DNA of 64,000 nt from Nissolia schottii (Eukaryota; Streptophyta; Magnoliopsida; Fabales; Fabaceae): positions 23,142 to 87,141 of the forward strand of contig QANU01025522.1 of the NCBI GenBank assembly GCA_003254905.1, written 5' to 3'. How positions within the stretch are numbered: position 1 is the first letter of the stretch; each line of letters begins with the position of its first letter. Below the pieces are notes generated by a model. The model did no database searches, was not told the origin of the DNA, and saw only the letters and a program-made list of their open reading frames with translations. Below, piece by piece: positions 23,539 to 34,933 of this stretch. The position numbers and the translations under genes were made by a program.

Positions 23539-24768
23539 GGCTTAAATATGTTTTGAGTCCCTCACAAATTTTTAAAATTTGGTTTAGATTTCTAAAAAAA
23601 TAATTCTTTTTTCTAGTACAAACATGTTAGAAACATTTGGTTTTAGTTTCTGACATCAGTGGAGTTCTGTTATATGCTATGTATAGGGATGGCAAAAGGG
23701 TAGGGCGGGTCAATCCACATCTAACCCACATATAAATAGAATAGGACGAGCCAATTTTCTATGCGGGCCCAAAATTCATGTTTGCCCTGCATTTTACTAA
23801 GCCCGAAAGTTGGTGAACTAGCATGCGACCCTATGAACTAAACAAAAAATTTACAAAAATGATTTTGACAATGTAAACAAAAAAAAATACAAACTCATAA
23901 AAAAGTACACATATAATGACATAAAAGAACTTCATATTCATAACTCCATAATATAAACAAATAAAACAAGTTGAAGTCTTGTTCGCACCAACAATCCAAC
24001 ACAAGATATATTTCAACACAAAATACACAATCCAAAACAAAATAAATCATGTTCACAAAGTCAAAATAAACTATATCTACAGAGTCAAAATAAAATAAAC
24101 CATTTTCACAAAGCCAAAATAAAGTCTCCTTCCAATGTTCACAAAAAGATTTTTTTTTTGCCCATTTTATGTCTTTATTTTATAAATAAAAAACTTAACC
24201 TTAACCCGCCTTGCTTTAACCCATGAGTTAAAAACAAGCAAGCTAGCGTAGGCTGTAAAACTTAAACATACTCAAAATTTGTGTTTGCCACTAAAAAAAA
24301 ATGTGAGCAACTTGCCCCTAAGGGTCATGCCCATTTTGCTATCCCTAGCTACATGGCTATCAGACAATCTCATCAATGATGTCATGTAAACAAAATACAC
24401 TAACCTGACCCATTACTAGACCCAAAATGATTCATAATCTGCTACTTCACCCAAATTTGTTCCCAAATCATGACCTACACACAAACTCAAACCGGATCAA
24501 ATAGCGAATTATGAGTTAGATTTGAGCGGGTTATAGATCATGTAAGTTTATTTTACTTACATGATACTATTGATGTAACACTTTGTTAACCACATCAACC
24601 GTTAATAGAATTTCACTAGTGACAGGAACTAAAACCAAATAATTTATAATATGTTAGAGACTAAAATCAAATATTTTTAATATGTTTGGACCAAAACAAA
24701 AATAATATTTTTTAAGAATTTAAATCAAATCTCGTAAATTTGTTAATGACTTGAAACATATTTATGTC
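23539..24768. mobile_element. Mutator-like TIR element (1230 bp) hosting another transposon
   Basis: Long imperfect terminal inverted repeats of about 130-150 bp can be read: the left end starts GGCTTAAATATGTTTTGAGT and the right end, reversed, starts GACATAAATATGTTTCAAGT, with further matches such as TTTGGTTTTAGTTCCTG/TTTGGTTTTAGTTTCTG. Flanks are AAATTTAAT (23530-23538) and AACTTTAAT (24769-24777), a 9-bp TSD with one mismatch. Most of the interior is a second insertion (23684-24347). There is no transposase, so this is a non-autonomous element. Related ends occur near 32690-32868 and 60590-60735. Confidence 0.8.
23684..24347. mobile_element. nested hAT-type element, about 664 bp
   Basis: The left end reads TAGGGATGGCAAAAGGGTAG and the right end, reversed, TAGGGATAGCAAAATGGGCA, a good inverted pair of hAT type. 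It lies wholly inside the element at 23539-24768. The 8-bp flanks GCTATGTA and GCTACATG agree at only five positions, so the TSD is decayed. The short minus-strand ORF inside is AT-rich and not a gene. Confidence 0.72.
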
Positions 24769-25739
24769 AACTTTAATTATAGAGTTTATATTGATACATT
24801 AATATTATAAGTATTTTTACACAGTCGTCCAATCAATTTGTTGCATTTACACTACTTTTTAAGTAAAGGGTGTGCTAATTAACTATATTTACTTATGTAT
24901 CAATATATAATTAGATGACAATGTTAAACTCTTTTACATTGTTAGTTCATTGCAATTAAATTACTAATTATAAACTACTTCATTTTTGTGGAGCTTGAGA
25001 GAATTAGTTCCATTTTATATCATGATAAGTTAATCTTTCAAGTTTCCAATTAGACTCTTAAGTTTAGCTATTGTTTAATCAGGTTCTGTTGTACTGTTAT
25101 AAACAAAATATTGGCATAGATTATCACTCAATGAGAACTTGTTGACAGAAAATATTAATAATCACCTTGCTAACTTGTCTAATTGTGTGTTCGTCATTCA
25201 TCAGCATTTGAAAGTAGGCCTGTGGGGATTTATTGATTTCTGGGTCCAGGGGTCCCAAATTCAATTTGTGCTTAAAATTTAAAAAGGCTTCTGACCCAAA
25301 AGAAAACATTTGAAAGGCATACCAAAAATGTGTGCATTTGAGCTCAGTGTGTCGGCTAAAAAGGTGGCAGCCCAAGAAACCAAAAAGACTCACGTGCTAT
25401 AGCTTATATATCCGTACATGATAAATGGTACTGTAACACAAGCACACACAACGTGTAACGTTAAAGCCACTCCAACGGTACTTTCCCACTGTTTGGAAAC
25501 TTCAAAAACTAGATTAACTGTGTACTATTGAACCTAATTTTATAAAAATTGTGTTTAATAATAACTTAAAGAACTAATTTTAAAATAAACTAATATTAAA
25601 TCAACTTTTTTCATCTATTTTTTTTCTTTTATCACCAATTCACTTTTGACTTCTCACTAATTTTTTATGTCCAGGATTCTTTTTTTTGTTTTAAAATCTC
25701 TCATCTTATTTCACATTAAAATAAAAATAATTACAGCGA
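24769..25739. other. intergenic with one unexplained minus-strand ORF
   Basis: A minus-strand open frame at 25124-25393 encodes a protein-like phrase, NLGPLDPEINKSPQAYFQML, with balanced composition. I do not recognise a family. It may be a fragment of a host gene or of a transposon. The rest of the stretch is AT-rich with no gene. Confidence 0.3.
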
Positions 25740-27330
25740 AAAGTCTCACAAGAGTGGATCTGTCAAGCTCTAGAGTGAATTAGCAAGTCTAAACACTTAC
25801 ATGAAGCTTCTTATATAGGGGGAGGAGGAAACCCTCTTCTACAGTTGTAAACGATGTGAAACTAATTCCTGACGTGCTGCAGCGCGCCCAACACGCTGCG
25901 CCACTACAGCACGCTGGCTCCCAAGGGTTGCATCTCGCACGAGACTTCCCCCCCCCTTTTTACTTCTAAGGGTCATTAGAATCTTCCCTCTTTAAGACAT
26001 TTGGTCCCCAAATGTCACGATCTTCTTTCTTTTGACCTTCTAACCTTACCATGCTTCCGTTGCGCTTCTCTGATGTTTTATACTCACCCTTATAGCTACT
26101 TGCTTGACATATGCTGACTAGGTGCGAGGACAAGGAATGAAAAGAACAAAACTAACATAACTAACTCTAGCATGCTTATTGGGCTCTAGATATGGCTGAC
26201 TTTTCTAACTGACCTAGACATAACATGACTGACATCCTATAGGCCTTATGCAACATTACGTATTGTACAAATGGGGGCGCCTACCATTTACACAATTGTA
26301 ACTTTACTTAAAAACACTTGCTCCAATACATATAAGGAAACCTATTGATCTGATACCACATTTGTCACACCTCAACTTAGGGACGTGACCGGCACGCTAG
26401 GAACTAGTTACCTCATAGAAGCCTCAAGAACGCTTTTCGTAAAAACATGCATTTTAACTTTAAATAAAACGAATAAGACTTTCATTTTATGAATAAACAT
26501 AAACTTTTTTACATTAAACATAAATTTACATGATAAAATACGCGACTAGTCTGAAGATCCTATCTGTATACGATTGAAGCACTCTAAACATGACTTGATT
26601 ACAAAATAAAAATAAACTAAAAATTCCTATGGTTAGCTTCAACTCAAGGTGATCTGCCGACTCTTAGATATTGATGTCGTTGTACTGACCATAAACCCAT
26701 GCTTTGCTACGCTGCTTCATAACTTGTAACTGGAGGGGGAGGTTAAGGGGTAAGAACTCTGGGAAGAGTCTCAACGAATGGCCGTCTGCACGGGGACATA
26801 GGATACTTCAAAAAAACCATGACATGGAGATGCAATCCATAATATATATAACAAGCATAAAACGTTTCTATAATAATATATAGTACGTAAAACATTTGAA
26901 AACATAATTCAGTTGGGAGTTCTCTAGATAGACGTTCTGAGCATTACGATTTAGTTATTCTTGAAATGTCCGAGCTTTACGGTATTTCCCTAATCTACAT
27001 GACATGATACATGATAAATGATACATGACATTAGGCATCACAGGCTGCCATGTTCGGGGGCTTTACAGTCTTGCCCTAATTCTACATGAATCTTATTCTA
27101 CTTTACCATCGTATATGGTGTGCCAGGATTAACGTAGGCTGTCGTTAACTTACAGTTTTATTCAAGATATACTCTGATGAAAATAATTTTAAAAACATAA
27201 CATAACATGATCATCATAATAAAATCCTTTAACTGATACTGATAACATAACATGACTTAATATATTTAAGTATTTTATCTTGAAAAAAAATAAAGGTAGA
27301 CTAAGATCTCATGTTTAGAGAGATTCCTAG
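25740..27330 (-). mobile_element. Ty3/gypsy-type LTR remnant on the minus strand
   Basis: Read on the minus strand, an LTR-like sequence comes down from about 27300 and ends TTGAGGTGTGACA at 26363. Shortly after it is TGGTATCAGATC, closely matching the initiator-Met tRNA complementary site (TGGTATCAGAGC). Beyond, at about 25740-25990, lies another LTR-like block with a minus-strand TATA-like CCCTATATAAGAAG. No coding region is left, so this is a deleted element. The outer (upper) boundary is uncertain and abuts the plus-strand pol fragment starting near 27346. Confidence 0.6.
26347..26358 (-). other. primer-binding site of the minus-strand LTR remnant
   Basis: On the minus strand TGGTATCAGATC follows the LTR end by 4 bases. 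Initiator-Met tRNA 3' complement begins TGGTATCAGAGC, so 11 of 12 bases match. Confidence 0.65.
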
Positions 27331-27345
27331 GTAAGAGCTTTACAG

Positions 27346-29097
27346 CGAAGACTACAAGATCTTCACAGATCACAAGAGCCTACAATACATTTTCAAGCAG
27401 AAGGTTCTAAATCTTAGGTAACGTAGGTGGGTGGAATTGTAAAAGGATTATGAATAGATCATGCAAGGCCAATGTTGTGGCCAATGCCTTGAGCAAGAAT
27501 TTTATAGGCAGTTTGGTGCAAATTTCCCTAGTGTGGTACAGGTTGGCTGCAGAGATTTACAAGTTGGAGGCAAGTGGCTTTCAATTTAGCAAGAGTGACT
27601 CAAGGGCGCTCTTAGCCAATGCAAGGACTCAAACCACATCCTTATTTGAAGAAATAAATAAGTGTTAGGCAGAAGATTCAAAGTTAAGGGAAAACATGAA
27701 AAAGGCCAAGGACGGTGTTGTGTTAGAATACTTTGTTGACTCCAAAGGAGTCTTGCGGATAGGAACTCGACTATGCGTCTGAAATGTGAATAGGTTGAGA
27801 GAGAAGATCATGGAAGAGGTGCATAATTCAACATATTCTATCCATCCAGGATCGACAAATATGTATTAAGACTTGGATGAGCTTTACTAGTGGAAGAGTA
27901 TGAAGAAAGACGTGGGAAGTTTCATGTCTTGATGCCTTGTGTGTCAGCAGATCAAGGCTGAATACCAGAAACTGATAGGAGAGCTATAGAGGATACCTAT
28001 ACCGGAATGGAAGTAGGAGCGGATAACCATGGACTTTGTGGTTTGATTACCTTGAACTCTCAGTAGCTATGACTCGATTTAGGTAATAGTCGACAGGATG
28101 GCAAAGCTAGCACATGTCATACCAGTGAAGGCAACACATAAAGCAATAGATTATGCAAGGGTCTATGCCAAGGAGATAAACTAAATGGGGTTCCACTCTC
28201 GATCATATCAGACAGAGGTGCACAATTCATTGCGCAATTGTAGATAGCTTTCCTAACGACTATGGGTACAAATTTAGAGATAGTACCACTTTTCATCCAT
28301 AGACAGACAATTAATCATAGAGGACAATTTAGACCTTGGAGGACATAGGGAGTTGCCATGGATTTTAGTGGGAGGTGGAAAAGACATCTATCATTGGTCG
28401 AGTTTACGTATAACAAAAGTTATTAAGCAAGCATTCAAATGGCTCCATTCAAGGCATTATACGAGAAACATTATAGATCCCCATTAGATGGTTTGAGACG
28501 GGCGAGAATAAGATCATTGGCCCTAACATAGTCCAAGATACCATAGACAAGATAAATTAGATCTGAGAGAGGTTATTAACAACACAATCACGACAAAAGT
28601 TGCAAGTAGATCATCACCAACGTAACCTCAAGTTTGATGTAGGGGGAAGGTCTTTATGAAAGTATCCCCCATGAAGGGAGTGGTACATTTCAGTAAGAAA
28701 GGGAATCTTAACCCTCAATATATCAGTTCATTTAAAATCATGAAAAGGATTGGTGCGGTGGCCTATGAGCTGGCACAACAACTCAATCTAGCAGCAGTAT
28801 ACCTCGTATTCCATGTTCCAATGCTCTGGTGAAACATTAGTGATGACAAGCACATCCTATTGTAGTAGGACGTTAAGGTGGATCCTGACATGTCCGACAA
28901 GGAGGAACCAGTTGCTATAGTAGACAAGAAGGTCAAGAAGCTTAACTCAAAGGAGGTGACCTCAATAAAGGTCATTTGGAATAAACACTCTAGAAAGGAA
29001 GCAACTTGAGAAGCAGAAGATGCGATAAGGGAAAAGTACCCTTATCTATTCAATCCCTCAGGTACATTGACAGAATCATTCAATCCAATGCAATTTT
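27346..29097 (+). pseudogene. degenerate Ty3/gypsy pol (RNase H, integrase, C-terminal part)
   Basis: No continuous frame survives, but successive fragments on the plus strand translate to known gypsy phrases in the right order: IFTDHKSLQY (RNase H), KANVVANALS, then 'ERITMDFVV' (integrase start), DRMAKLAHVIPVK, 'MAPFKALYEKHYRSP', and near the end a block like that joining integrase to the chromodomain-like tail (VSPMKGVVHFSKKGNLNPQY ... LFNPSGT). Stops and frameshifts are frequent, many being G-to-A or C-to-T changes. Reverse transcriptase, protease and gag are missing upstream. A purine tract and 3' LTR follow directly. Confidence 0.85.
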
Positions 29098-29117
29098 AGA
29101 GACCAAATTTCCTTAAT

Positions 29118-29126
29118 GGGGAAGAA
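29118..29126 (+). other. polypurine tract of the gypsy element
   Basis: GGGGAAGAA lies immediately before TGTGATGACC, the proposed 3' LTR start, and shortly after the last pol codons. Confidence 0.7.
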
Positions 29127-32100
29127 TGTGATGACCCGTTCTCAAAGGAGCACTGCAGTGGTTTAGTTTCTTCTAAACATTGTAGCGGTTCCAATTTTGA
29201 TAAATGGTACAATGGTTGTTTTTACGCTATATTAGTTCGATGGTCAAGTCCCACATTGATTGTGGTGACTTGAGGGGGGAGGGTTCCTCTTATATATAAG
29301 GACCCTCTAATAGATTTATAGTTGCTAATTTCCTTTAGAGCTCTCAAGGTTCTACCTAGTGTTGGGACATTTTGCTCAAGTATTCTACTATGGAGAAGCA
29401 GTGCCTCAACGTAGGGTAAGTTTCTAGTCTTTTAAGGTGGCTTAGGATAGTAGGCCCCAACGCTACTATCCTGGCGGTGGTAATGTTGTGGTGATCCACG
29501 ACCACCGTGGTGATGCCGATTCGCCGTAACGATGCTAATTGGCTACCGCGGCACCCTATAGTGATAGTTTCCTTTAGTTTATGTGATTTATTATGTTGCG
29601 GTGTTTGTTAGCCAATCCAGGTGTCAACACTATGCCATTTGGAGCTTTCAATTTTAGTGTTCGTCAGTCTTCGGCCATTACAGGTGAGTGGAGGACTTGG
29701 TGCGTTGAAGGTTGTGCTATTTTGCGGCACTGTCAATAGAGCCAGTTATGTTATTTATTTCGGTTATTTATATGCCTAATATTTTCTTAATAATTGCACG
29801 CATAGGATTAGGTAGAGACTTATATACTTAGATATGATATGCCAGGTAATATGTGGATTTTGTACCCTATTTTATTATTCTATAATTGAACATTGCATAT
29901 TAAAAATGTGTGGTTTTAATGCTTAATTAATATTTTTTGCACATTATCCTCTTTTGTGAGGAATTGAGAAAAAATACAATTTAAGGCACTGTTTTTATCT
30001 TAAAAAGTAATATGTAGATTTTCTTTTGCTCCTTTTTAGTTTTCTATTTTAATTGCAGAAAATAAATTGTCAAGAGGATCAATGAAGAGTTGAAGGAGAA
30101 TTGATAAGATACAAATTTTGAAGAAGATATTTGAAGAGAAGATTTGGATCATAAAATACTAGATTGAATTCAAATTCAAAAAGATTTGGTCAAAGATTTG
30201 TTGAGGATTTTTTAATACTGACTTTGTCACGGATTTTGCGCCAGGATGGAGGTTGAATCTTAAATTAACGTAAACTAAAAAATTGTAGATCTATCTCTTA
30301 GCTTTAATTGAAGACTTGATCACCTTAATCTGATATCTTTAGTCAAAGTCATCGCGATTTTACCAACTGTTGTGCTAAAAGTGCTGGATTTTCACCCACT
30401 TTGGGTCCATCCTCTATAAATAGACATCCTCTCTCAACAACTTCACAGAACTTCATACTCAACCTCCACTTTAGGTTTATGTTAGTAGTGCTTAGTTATT
30501 AGTTCTTCAAAGATTATTAGAGCGCTCGCATTGACAACACAAGCTCCTAATTATTTGCGAAGATCTTTTGTTATTGTATTCAGGTTTTGCTATTTTAATT
30601 CTCGTTATTTCCTACTATCTTCTTCTCTTTATTTATTATGAGCCTTTATTCTCCACCATGGAGGAGTAGTTTTCTTAATATCTTGCATGTGGTAACTCTA
30701 GATTAGGATTAATTAGAGGTTCGTGTGGTTAATGTTTATTCATGATTTGTTCTGCCCCTAATTAGTAATATAGTGATCGCATGTTATTGGTTAGGGTTAA
30801 TTCTAGGTTGATAGATCTTGACGATTATAGGATTTATTGATTTAGGATTTGGAAACTTTTTGGAGAACTAATTAGATTTAATTAGGTTGTGCATTTGGGA
30901 CATAATTGATATGAGTTTTAAATGTTGAGATCTTAGTTTTAATTCTTATAGTAATTAATGTTTAGGGGATTGACGATCGTAATTTCTTAAGTGAATTGCG
31001 TATTAGTTGGAGATTTCAACTAATAAACAACACCCCCTCCTATGAATAATTAATTAGGAACCAATGACAATTAATCCTTGATCTAGAAACGTTATATGCA
31101 ATATATTGCTTTCATTTATTGCTGCTTTACTTTTGTTTGATTTCTTTTTATTTAAATTCAATCAATTCAAACCCCCCCATAATTTTAGTTGTAATTGGCT
31201 TAAAAATTGCTTCCTTGAGAGACGATCTAAGTTAGCCCAATTTACTACTTTTTTTGGGGTTAATTTAGTTTTATAAATTATTATTTGATCGTGCACTAAA
31301 TTAATGATGTTTCAATGTGTGTCACTAGGGTTTCCATAATCAGGTAGTAACTTAGGATATGCTAAATTTAATGACTAGTAAGTAGTAGCAAGCCATAGTT
31401 AGATGACCAACTTAATTAATATCATAATAAGTATTCCATATGAACCCTAGGATAGTTGACTTATAATTCCAGTTAAATTGCTTGTTATGCTTCAATTTAT
31501 TGGCATGAGTTTAGCTACTCGGTAAGTCTCATATACAGGTTTATCGTGCTTTTTTTTTATAGCGCAAGGAATCAATCCTTGCGAAGCAAGGTTAGAACTC
31601 GTTCCTTCTTGATTGAGGTTAAGACTCATCTCTCATCGACTCCTTAGTTGGAGGTGGACAATTTTAGGTCTCAGCATCATCTAGTATAACTCAAACTTTG
31701 ATATGATTCAACATACTCAATATCAGTTATTTAGCTCTCTTATAATTTAGTTGAATTATATATTCATGATTTACTTACCAGTATATGTTATGTGAGTGAT
31801 ACATTGGTACCCATTCACTGAGTTGACAACTCACCCATTTGTCTATTGGTTTTAGATATTGTTAAGGATCTAGATTAAGTCTCTCCTTCAGTAAAATGTA
31901 GATTCAGCCTTAGTTGGTGAGCTCCACTTTGTAGTGGGGTTTACCCAGTCATATTAATTTACTTAGTTATACTCCAAATAGCTTAGGTAGGATCGCAACC
32001 ATGATTAGTTTATCATTGCTATTATTTTCAATTATTTTATTTAGAATTTAGTTGTAACCCGTTAGAGGGAATTATGGTTATGCAGACTTTAGTATTATAT

Positions 32101-32212
32101 ATTTATTAAGCATTTATTTAATTAATCACATGAATTGCAGTTTTAGTAATATTAGAGCTTCTATAGGGACAATATCCTTACATGCGATCACTCCCGGGTT
32201 TGAGGTGTGACA
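29127..32212 (+). repeat. 3' LTR of the gypsy remnant, interrupted by a nested LTR
   Basis: It starts TGTGATGACC after the purine tract and ends GTTTGAGGTGTGACA, so it has TG...CA ends with short inverted termini. A TATA-like CTTATATATAAGG is near 29290. Removing the insertion at 29911-31314 and one 5-bp TSD leaves about 1.68 kb. The end resembles that of the minus-strand remnant at 26363 (TTGAGGTGTGACA), so the two may be related families. Confidence 0.65.
29911..31314 (+). mobile_element. nested solo LTR, about 1.4 kb
   Basis: The proposed element starts TGGTTTTAATGC and ends GATGTTTCA, with ATGTG on both sides (29906-29910 and 31315-31319). A TATA-like CTCTATAAATAGAC is near 30412. The 3' part has the phrase TTGAGAGACGATCTAAGTT, similar to the end region of many plant gypsy LTRs. 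No primer site, coding region or second LTR is present, so a solo LTR from unequal recombination fits best. The ends rest on the 5-bp match and could be off by some bases. Confidence 0.6.
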
Positions 32213-34933
32213 TGATTGTGGTAACGACATGGTGGTTCCTCATAGATTTGATATGGTTTCCTCATCAAAGATATCATTAAGGAGGACGCACCATTTGTGG
32301 TTTTCGCCTCGACAATGTAGTGTTTTGGCAATGAGTCACGGTTGGTGGTGTGCTGTTCTAAAGATGAAACTGCAATGGTAAGTGAGGGGCGATGATTGAT
32401 GGTCATGGGGCAAAGAAGGAAGTGATGGGGAAATAAAGGGAGATGGAGAAAATGGGGTGATTGAATTTTTTAGGCATATTTGACCAAGCTGACAAACGGG
32501 GGCTAAAAACAAAAATAAAATAAAATAATTAGGGATTGAGACCAATTTTTCTTTACTATGGGTTAAAACCAAATTTTGTAATTTATTAAGGACTAAAATA
32601 AAATTTGCAATTTATTAGGAACGAAAAACTTATCTAAACAATTTCTTATGACATGTAGATAAATGAGGTGTCACATAAATATGATTGCTTTTGACTTCCA
32701 TACATCACGTCAATAGTTAACAGACCAAGTTGACGGTAGTGACAAAAAACTAAAAGATAATTTTATTAGAGACTAAAATCAAAAATATATTTATTAAGGG
32801 CTACAAGTAAAATTTGTAATTTATTAGGGATTAAAAAATTATTTAAAGCTACATTTAATCAAATCCTTGATAAATATATTATCTCAAAAAAATTATGGTG
32901 AAATAAGGAAAATTCTTTTATAAATAATAATGGCCGGAAAAAAGATATATTGAGTTTAAACAAATAAGAATGGGACTTTGAAAAAATATAAACAAATGAG
33001 GAATTTTATTTTACAATTGTTAAAATATTAATTATTGACAAAATAATAAACTATAGATAAATAAATTGAATTTAATCAAATAATAATACTTTAAGAAATT
33101 CTCTCCCTATTTTTTTTTTAGTTGCCATCTTTAATTTAAGTTATGTGTGGGTATTAATAAAATGATTAAAAAAATATCAAAGTTAAAAAAAATTTAATAA
33201 TATGCTTTACAAAATTACCATGTTTATTTCTTCATCTATTAGTCTATTTCTCTTTCTCTTTTTTTTTTAATTAAATAAGGGTATAAAAAAAGATAATTAA
33301 TATTGTTTAAAATTTGGAAGTGGATAATTATTTATATAAATATCAAAATAGAAAGGTAGAAAAAAAAAATGAAAAGGAATACCAAAATGTGACAAATGAG
33401 ATAAATTGAGTAGTCTTTTAGGAGAATTTCTCTGAAATTCCTGCCATCTTTCAGGGTATCAATACCTTGCGGAAATTAGTGATTGATATTATTCTCTAAT
33501 TTTTTAAATAAAAAATCATCAAAAAATAATGAGTTCATGATTAAGTATGAGTTACTCATTTGTAAAATGTATTGGTATTCAAAGGGTAATAAAGAAATGT
33601 TTTTTTTTTAAATATAACAATGGGTGAAAATAACGTATGCTTAATTGATTGATTGATTTAAGTAATTTGATATTTATTCCCCTTAAATTAGGTCTCAAGT
33701 CCAAGTCAATTGATTTCAAAGATAAAAATAATGTTTTATTTGTCAATTTAATTTTGATTTATATTTCGAATGTTATGAAATAGAAAATAACTTGATTGGT
33801 AAAATCTCGTGGTTCTTTGTTTTCAATACTGTCGTATACTCTATTACATTTGAAAAGATTTTATCGAAATAAATTCAATTTTAAATTCAAGTCTTTGCCA
33901 TTTTATCTTGATTAAACATTTTATTTTGACTAAAAAATTTATTTAATAAAAATAATTCAAATTAATTTTTAATTTTTTAGACAATTATAAAAACAATTTA
34001 AATCAACCTAAACCTCTTTTATATAATGAATTTCAAACATGATTTTTTGTTTTAAAATTCAAATCAAATTATTTACTAAATTGAATATTCCAAGCTCAAT
34101 GTTTAAATGAGTAAATTTTGTTACTAATTTAAGAAATCTCCTTTGAAATATAGCAAACGGTACGAATACGAGAGGCATCAGAAGAAAATAAGTCAATATA
34201 CGTCAAAATCCCATCTCTTTCAAACATCAATATTTACTTTTATATATATTTAAATTAAGGTTTTATTAATGAGTGTCATAACACTTAAAAACACTTGTTA
34301 AAAAAATTAAAAAATAAAAATTATTCATTAAAATTTAAAATTATTAAAATTTTAATATATTAAAAGTGTTAAAAGTTTTAAAAAAATTTATTACTAATTA
34401 TTAATTTTTTAAGGAGTACGCTTAAGATACTTATTAATATTTTTCATTAAATGATCATTATCATGGATTTATTATCATTATTTAAAAATTCAAATAAAAC
34501 CACATTCTGAGGTGTACCACCCCAAAAAAAATGGTAAATTAACAAGGCAAGGAAAAGGAGGTTTTTGGTGGCAGAGCACAAGAAGCTGTGAAGCTGTGAG
34601 GAAAGCAAAGCAAAGCAAAGATACCCTAACCTTTCTGAATCCACCAAGAGCCATTCGGCAATAGGCACACAGCACAAACACTAGCCTCTAAAATTCCGAT
34701 TCCTCCATCTTTTTTAACGTAACAACACATTCTCTCTCTCTGCAACATCTTCTTCTTCTTCTTCCCCCCTTTTGCCTTAGAATGTCTATTTCACAATCTC
34801 CCTGAAGGTAAAAAAAACCATGACTGTGAGATAGACTTGTTTTGTTCTTTTTTTTTTTGTTTGCCCCTTCCTAAAACCCTAGACCCCATCAATAAAAATC
34901 AAAAGTTTATAACGTTAGGGACCTTTGCGTTTG
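32213..34933. other. intergenic and BT1 promoter/5' UTR
   Basis: 32400-32870 carries repeated phrases (GGGATTAAAA, GGACTAAAATAAAATTTG) of the Mutator-like family seen at 23539. From 32880 to 34440 the DNA is extremely AT-rich with no gene. From about 34590 the sequence turns CT-rich (AAGCAAAGCAAAGC; CTCTCTCTCT; CTTCTTCTTCTTC), probably the promoter and 5' UTR of BT1. A possible 5' UTR intron runs 34808-34918 (AAG|GTAAAA ... CGTTAG|GGACC). Confidence 0.45.
32690..32868. repeat. end fragment of a Mutator-like element family
   Basis: The order 'gttaacagaccaagttgacg', 'agtgacaaaaaactaaaaga', 'gagactaaaatcaaaaat', 'gggattaaaaaattatttaa' parallels the right end of the element at 23539-24768. No matching left end or TSD was found. 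Confidence 0.4.
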
